Assembly (NCBI RefSeq): GCF_023343835.1
Contig: NC_064440.1
Coordinates: 33,053,537-33,117,536 of the forward strand
From: Lagopus muta
Taxonomy: Eukaryota; Chordata; Aves; Galliformes; Phasianidae
DNA: 64,000 nt
Direction: 5' to 3'
A program made the position numbers and the translations under genes. The notes beneath the pieces were generated by a model. It was not told the DNA's origin, made no database searches, and was given only the letters and a program-made list of their open reading frames with translations. Positions within the stretch are counted from its first letter, which is position 1, and each line of letters starts with the position of its first letter. Positions 58,253 to 64,000 of this stretch are shown piece by piece.

Positions 58253-60732
58253 GTATTCTGGAACACCCTAGCATGGCTGTTGTGCCTACAGCGCATCTGT
58301 GTTGTTCCTGTTTGAACTCTTAGATGAATGTGTCTCTCTGGCGTACAGATCACATTGCAGTTCCCACGTGAATGATGTGTTTTTCCTTGAGAGCATCACC
58401 CACAGTGGCGTTGCTTTAATCTGAGAGATGTGATTCACTGAGGAACTGAGATGTTTTTAAGCTTTACCGGGAGCTAAAATGTTGCTGTTGGTTCATTTCT
58501 GCAGAGTTTGGCAGTACGTTTTGTGAAGAGTAAGGCTTTTTCTTTTGGTACCTTTACTTTCTGAAATAGTGGCGATAACAGTCAAGCTGTAGTACTAAAA
58601 ATTTGAAGGAAATTGTTACTTTTCAGTGGTGGAGTATTTCATAGTCGTTAGCTTCCTCTTACTCTTCAAATCTCTCAGATAATTAATAATTGAGACATGT
58701 GGCTTTAATAGCTGCAATAAAAGAAACCAAATATTAGTGTGGTGCAGTAGCTGTCTTCAAATTTATCCCCTCTATGGTAGACAATTTCTCTAAGGTTTCG
58801 ATGGCTGCTAATAAGAGCTCCAGTGAAAAGGAAAAAGAAGCATGGAGTGTGTCTGTGATGCAGCTGTATTTACAGTGCTGCTGCTTTCCAGTTGCTTTAT
58901 TGCATAGGCAGTGGCAGTGGAAGGCTTGTTTTGTCACACCATTGAAAATGCCATCCTCAGGAGCAGCTTCAGGTTTAAATTTACTGCTAGCACCGCTTCA
59001 CAAACTCTGAAGAGTTGCATGAAGACAGCAGCCTTGTATATAACATCAGAACAGTTCTAAAGGAGCTCTTGTAATTAATCTGACTTTACAATCTATTACA
59101 TCCTATCTCCATGTTTATTTAAAAAAACAAACACAACACAAAAACCCCACCGAAAAGATGAGCTGTCAGAGTTCTATACTGAACAAGGGGGATTTATGTT
59201 GCCACAGCCTCTGTAGGTGATTTTTTGTTTTTTATTAGCAAGCTAGGCAAGATGTAGTATGCAGTAAAAGTTTTACTGTGCTCTCCTGCTATTGCTTTCA
59301 ACTTGTTTTCCTTGTATTTCAGATGATTGTGATATAATTGTAGTTATGATTAATATAGTAAAATAAGGTGTAAACTTGTAGTACACTCAGTATGGACGTT
59401 GGCACTTTGTGAAATAGAGTTGTTTCAGAGTAAACTATCAGGCAACACAGAATACTGAATATTTTGCTGATGGCATTCTGATCATTGGGTGCATTGAGTA
59501 TCTTCAGAATCGTTGCATTCTGCTAGATCTGCTGTTACTTCAGTTACAGAAAATATGAGGAAGATGGAATAATTCTGGTTGACTGTATTTTATATTCACC
59601 TTCTGTCAATACTGCAGCAAAACAATTAATACTAATTCCAATAGATACCTGGTGAACATTTCAGTGGGTTCTTGGTAATTCTTAGCCTGTGGAAATGGAA
59701 AGCTGTGCGTGGATGTGCTGGGAGGTGTGCTGATAATTGTGCCTGTGTGTGTGGATTCAGTCTGGGAATGAGCTTTGTCGTTTTCAACTCAGAGCAGCTA
59801 CTGATGTTATAGAGCTGATTTTTGGCGAGAGAGATTGCTCCTCCTCTTCCCTCACCATAGGACTTGGATCCATCAAATGACTGGCAAATGATCCTTGCCT
59901 CAGCTGAACTTCTTTTCTGTCTTTGGAATTAAAGGAGCGAAACTTGATTTCTTGGCTGGCAATTGCATAGTTAAGCTAGTTTGCGTAGACTTCAATTTCT
60001 CACATCTGTATAGTGAAACCTAGAACTACGTGATGATGATCCAAACAAGGCCAAGCTGTTGCTGAGATAAATGGATTTGGATGTTTCTTTTTTCTTTTTT
60101 TTTTTATTATAGTAGGCTACATTTATTCTCAGCTTCGGGATGAGTTCCGCTTCTCTTATTGTCTTTTGTTTGTTTTGACAAAGGAGAATCTTTTGCATCT
60201 TCCTTAAGGAAAATGAAAGCTGCAGACTTGTTCAGAAAAACCTTGCTTTCAGAAGGGATAAGATGTAGTCTTCACTTAAAGATTCAAGACAAGAAAGGAG
60301 CTTTAAGGGTGAATTGTCTAAATTGCATAACGATTCCCATCCAGGCAAGATCTGTATCTTATCAGGGAGAGCTAATGGTCTGAGACTCCTGAGACAAAGC
60401 TTGGTGTGTGAGCTCCTGGAGATAATTTCAGCTTGGTTTGTGGTAAATGACTATCTTCTCAGATACCACGTGTTAAGCCTTAGGATCTTTCCTGAAAGGG
60501 GGAGGGGAAAAAAAGAGGATATTCTGATATTGGGATTTGTTTTGTATATCAATCTGTGAGGTATCAAAGCAGGGAATGCTTCTTCATGTAACTCTGGTTT
60601 CTGTGGAGCTCTCAAGGTAAATCATGAGGACTGGATCCTTAATTATGGTGTGGATGTGTTTGCATTATTGCCTTTGCCAAGGATCTACCATTGTAATGCC
60701 TTCCCTCTGCCTTCAGGACAAAAGCATTTACT

Positions 60733-60967
60733 GGAGCATAGGAAGTTCTGCACAAACATGCGCAAGAACTTCTTTACAGTGAGGTGACGGAGCACTGGAA
60801 CAGGCTGCCCAGGGAGGTGGTGGAGTCTCCTTCTCTGGAGATGTTCAAGACCTGCCTGGATGCCGACCTGTGCTACCTGGTGTAGGGAACCTGCTTTGGC
60901 AGGGGGGTTGGACTCGATGATCTCTGGAGGTCCCTTCCAACCCCTACAATTCTGTGATTCTGTGATT
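60733..60967 (+). mobile_element. CR1 LINE 3' end, sense to SPAG16
   Basis: Ordered CR1 blocks are seen: ACATGCGCAAGAACTTCTTT, GGAACAGGCTGCCCAGGGAG, GTTGGACTCGATGATCTCTG and CCTTCCAACCCCTACA. The copy ends in the ATTCTGTG tail repeat. It is 5'-truncated, and the blocks look close to consensus, suggesting a comparatively young insertion. The left edge is approximate. Confidence 0.95.
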
Positions 60968-62873
60968 ATGGTGCTTCCTCTTTCCTGTTAATGTTTTTGA
61001 CAGCCGTGGAAATACTGCATGTAAATGAAGGGGATGTCATGGCTGCTTTTTATCAGTGGCTAGCAGTCTGTTTCACCTGTAATTCTGTTATCTAAAGATA
61101 GTGCAGTTTCTAAATATTGGTCTGGGAGGTACAACCATTTCCTTCTGCTGTTGTCAGTGACTGAGGACGTGCATTCAGAATTATAGTTAACAGAGATTGT
61201 TTCTAGGACGCTATTTTGAATGTAATATTCCTTGCCTTACATGAAGTAACAGGATTTTTAATTTCACAGGCAAGAAATGCATTACTTTCCCTTTCATAGT
61301 GATGTAAGACAACACCTTAATAGCTTTTCATGATGCTACATTCATGTTTTCGTAGTGCTGCTGTCTATTCATAGCAGATACAAGAATGAACAAAAACCAA
61401 TGCATAGCAGCAACAATCTCTATGTTTTAACTGGGTTCCACTGCTGTGTTCTGGGGAGCACTGGCATCACTGCTTCACCTGGCCATGGCAGGTGATCCTG
61501 TGCTGCTTGGATTATCTCTACACCTGAGTCTGAATCTCTCATTCTAGTAAAATACGAGATCATCACAGCACAGGAGGTCAAAACTGCAATTTCAGAAATA
61601 AATGCAGAGGACTTAATTGCTTTGTAGATGAGGCAAATTAGGGTAAATACCTTTTTATTGACTTATTTTCTGTGAAGAATGACATGCTCATATTTCATAT
61701 TATCCCCTTTTTAGCTCTATTTGTGAATTTTGCAGCAATAATCCACAGCAGTGTTTCCTCAAACAGTATCTGTTTTTTCTACTGCAAAATGCACCACTTT
61801 TCCAGTCACTTTTATTCATAGTACCTTAGTTTTGACTTGCATAGTATCGGTGTGCTCTGAAATGAGTAAATCTGATTATCTAGTAATTTTTAGTCTGAGT
61901 TGCTGAAAGGGAGTGAAGCAGCTCAGTTGTTCTCAGCTTTATTAATGCCGTTATTCTGGTTGTGCAAATTTGTAGCTGTCGTAGGGTCACACTTAGAATC
62001 AACACGTACAGCTGCTTAGATTTGCACAAAGGCAGTGGCACGGATTTGGAGTATCCTGATTTTTAGTTAATCCTCTTCACTTTTTAGCCTCTGTATATAA
62101 GTACTGTAGACTCAACTACTCCCGAATTTGGACAGTGTATGGGAGTGGCTTCAGAGACCTGCAGGAATATTATGTCTGAAATGTAAGCTGAACGTGACTT
62201 GTATTTCTGTAAAAATGTTATTTTAGCCAGAAATGTATTATTTTCTCCTGGAATGGCAGTACAAGATTAAGTGGTTTGGAAGCTTTACATATTTTTTTTC
62301 TAATTTTGAGTGTTTCTGTTTTTCTTTTCCCTACATTGTTTATCTTTTCTTTCCCCAGTTGTCATTATATACGACATACAAAGAAATCTTATTTCTGTTG
62401 TTTCAGAGTATGTTTGCAATTCTTTCTTGGCTCCTCTTTGTTACTTAGCATGTCTTTTAAAAACAAGTGCAAGTATAGGAAGCTACATTTAGATGGCTGA
62501 TCTGTGTGAAGTGGGTGGTTTAGGGTGTGTTTAGTTAACACCTCAGTACAGCATACAGGTGCCTCGTTGATATTGGAGTTAAGACAAGAAGGATGATGAC
62601 TTTGGTCATCTTCTCTGCAGAATCTCCCTTGTTTCTGTCTTCCTTTTCAATCAGAAGAACGGCGAGACCAACATCCTGGGTTTCTCCCATTGGCAGTACG
62701 TGCCATTCTGCAGAAATGGAACCTGTTGTTCAGGGGATGGAATAGTTGAGTATCATTAAGGCTACTTGAAGCTGAAGTTGAACATAGCTGTAAAACCTTA
62801 CCCCAGAGTAACGCAGAAAACAATAGGGAAGTTTTTACATGAGCAAAATGAAGTATGTAGCTTCTTAGCTTTG

Positions 62874-63293
62874 CTGGAACACAGGCCATATGAGGAGAGG
62901 CTGAAGGAGCTGGGAATGTTCAGCCTGGAGAAGAGGAGGCTCAGGGGAGACCTTATTGCTCTCTATAACTTCCTGAAAGGAGGTTGTAGTGAGCTGGGGG
63001 TTGGCCTCTTCTCTCGTGTCATTAGTGATAGGACCAGGGGGAATGGTTTCAAGCTATGGCAGGGGAGATTCAGGCTGGACATGAGGAAGTATTACTTTTC
63101 AGAAAGGGTGGTCAGGCACTGGAATGGATGCCCAGGGAGGTGGTGGAGTCACCGACTCTGGGGGTGTTCAAGGAAAGGCTGGATGTTGTGTTGAGGGACA
63201 TGGTTTAGTAGGAGCTATTGGGAATAGGTGAACGGTTGGACTGGGTGATCTTTTAGGTCTTTTCCAACCTTAGTGATTCTATGATTCTATGAT
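62874..63293 (+). mobile_element. CR1 LINE 3' end with ORF2 C-terminal remnant, sense to SPAG16
   Basis: This about 420-base 5'-truncated CR1 encodes the typical end of the CR1 ORF2 protein in one frame ([20 protein letters not shown], then RTRGNGFKL). A frame shift follows near 63130, and the copy continues into the 3' UTR. It ends with GATTCTATGATTCTATGAT. The tail differs from that of the copy at 60733, pointing to a different CR1 subfamily. The surviving ORF2 fragment is a relic of the element, not a host gene. Confidence 0.95.
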
Positions 63294-64000
63294 AAATGTG
63301 GTTGAGGTGGGACAAAACTTATATTAATGTCTGTGATCAAGTATGTGAGGCGCTGAGCACTTAAAGCTTTTGTCACACCCAGTCTTCTTTAATAGTCAAG
63401 TTTGAAAAAGCAATACAGAACAGACACCACTGGGTTTTAGGCTGATGTGATTGAGCTTATTTGTAAGGCTGAAGCCGTAGGCTGCTGAAAAATACCTTCT
63501 GGTCTCATCTGTACACTGGCACTGATCAGTAGTGTCATTAGATAACGTTAATAGTAATTCTGATCGTCTCTTAAAGAGTTTGATTCAGAGTTACAGCATC
63601 CTTACAGGACGTGTAGTGTAGAAAGCTTCTGAAGTGAGAAACAGAATCATATTCTCTTGATAGTCTGTGATTTTGAAAATCCCATGCATGCTTATTCCTT
63701 TAACCGTTGCCATTGAGTTAAGTACGAACAACAACAAAAAGTGGATATCCTACTGTGTGTGTGCACATTTTCCAAATAAAATGCCTAGATTTTATCCCAT
63801 TCTTAATCTTTGTTGTGGACATTTTAAATAATGTGATACTTCATTCTTGGAAAGTTTTTACCAGCAGGACTTACCAGCAGGACGTCCTGAAAACGCTGCA
63901 AACAAGAAGGATTACAAGTTGTTAGAAAACTACAGCCTTTTAAGTCGTCTTGGAATGACTAGTGGATTTCATACATGTATTGAGTGCTGTTATCCTCCTT

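Larger units (their letters stand above)
8722..64000 (+). other. SPAG16: SPAG16 (PF20 orthologue), 5' part of the gene: exons 1-9 and part of intron 9
   Basis: SPAG16 is a central-apparatus protein of motile cilia and sperm flagella. The family has an N-terminal helical and coiled-coil half and a C-terminal WD40 propeller that binds partners such as SPAG6. Nine exons joined by consensus splice sites give one open frame of 302 codons with consistent phases (0 at the start, then 1,0,0,2,2,2,0,1,0). Exons 4-7 match the mammalian protein closely as I recall it, including KERDFHRMHHKRVVQEKN in exon 6. The human protein is about 631 residues, so roughly half is encoded here. No WD repeat, stop codon or poly(A) site belonging to the gene was found, so the gene continues to the right. 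The predicted N-terminus is about 20 residues shorter than the human one. Confidence 0.93.
35050..64000 (+). other. SPAG16: SPAG16 intron 9, running past the window end
   Basis: I found no exon resembling the next part of the protein (the FDYKLKNIFRLHELP-like lead-in or any WD repeat) in these 28.9 kb. The interval holds a T17 tract (about 35864-35880), a poly-G run (38925-38942), a mariner copy (40716-41709), repeat copy B (about 45262-45440), a TG/TA microsatellite (50949-51017) and two CR1 3' ends (about 60733-60967 and 62874-63293). Minus-strand open frames at 43708-44178 and 57956-58252 are unassigned. The remaining stretches look like ordinary AT-rich intron. Confidence 0.75.

Noticed and set aside
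62766..63194. 142-codon ORF as a host gene
   Set aside because: Most of it is the C-terminal end of CR1 ORF2 plus random upstream codons; it is a LINE relic.
1..64000. tRNA, rRNA, CRISPR, operon or defence-type systems
   Set aside because: No direct-repeat arrays, cloverleaf-type genes or packed coding operons are seen; the window is avian intron and intergenic DNA.

Overview
This is vertebrate nuclear DNA, almost certainly from a galliform bird and most likely chicken. It is AT-rich and intron-dominated, with one compact CpG island. It carries CR1 LINE 3' ends with the avian ATTCTATG or ATTCTGTG tails, and a decayed mariner that matches the chicken Galluhop family as I remember it. No bacterial-type operons, rRNA, tRNA or CRISPR arrays are visible.

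The only gene I can assign is SPAG16, the orthologue of Chlamydomonas PF20, which encodes an axonemal central-apparatus protein. It lies on the + strand. The promoter CpG island is at about 8480-8960, and nine coding exons were assembled by splice sites, phase and protein resemblance: 8722-8791, 11710-11756, 12264-12362, 17348-17475, 22512-22649, 27405-27512, 28612-28729, 30009-30078 and 34922-35049. They join in frame into 906 nt, or 302 codons. These cover the acidic N-terminus, a LisH-like segment and the coiled-coil region. The C-terminal WD40 propeller exons were not found, so intron 9 appears to run past the window end (over 28.9 kb).

Layout: 1-8480 is upstream sequence with no gene I can support. 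8480-8960 is the promoter and exon 1. 8792-35049 holds introns 1-8, with minus-strand CR1 fragments and one copy of a two-copy repeat. 35050-64000 is intron 9, with a poly-G run, a mariner copy, the second copy of that repeat, a TG/TA microsatellite and two plus-strand CR1 3' ends.

The most informative observations are: intron 1 has the hallmarks of a U12-type (minor spliceosome) intron; a perfect TCTCGCGAGA element and an X-box-like RFX site sit just upstream of the start codon; two perfect hairpins lie in introns; and a few unassigned minus-strand ORFs or exon-like segments lie inside SPAG16 introns. I see no convincing evidence of a wholly new biological system.
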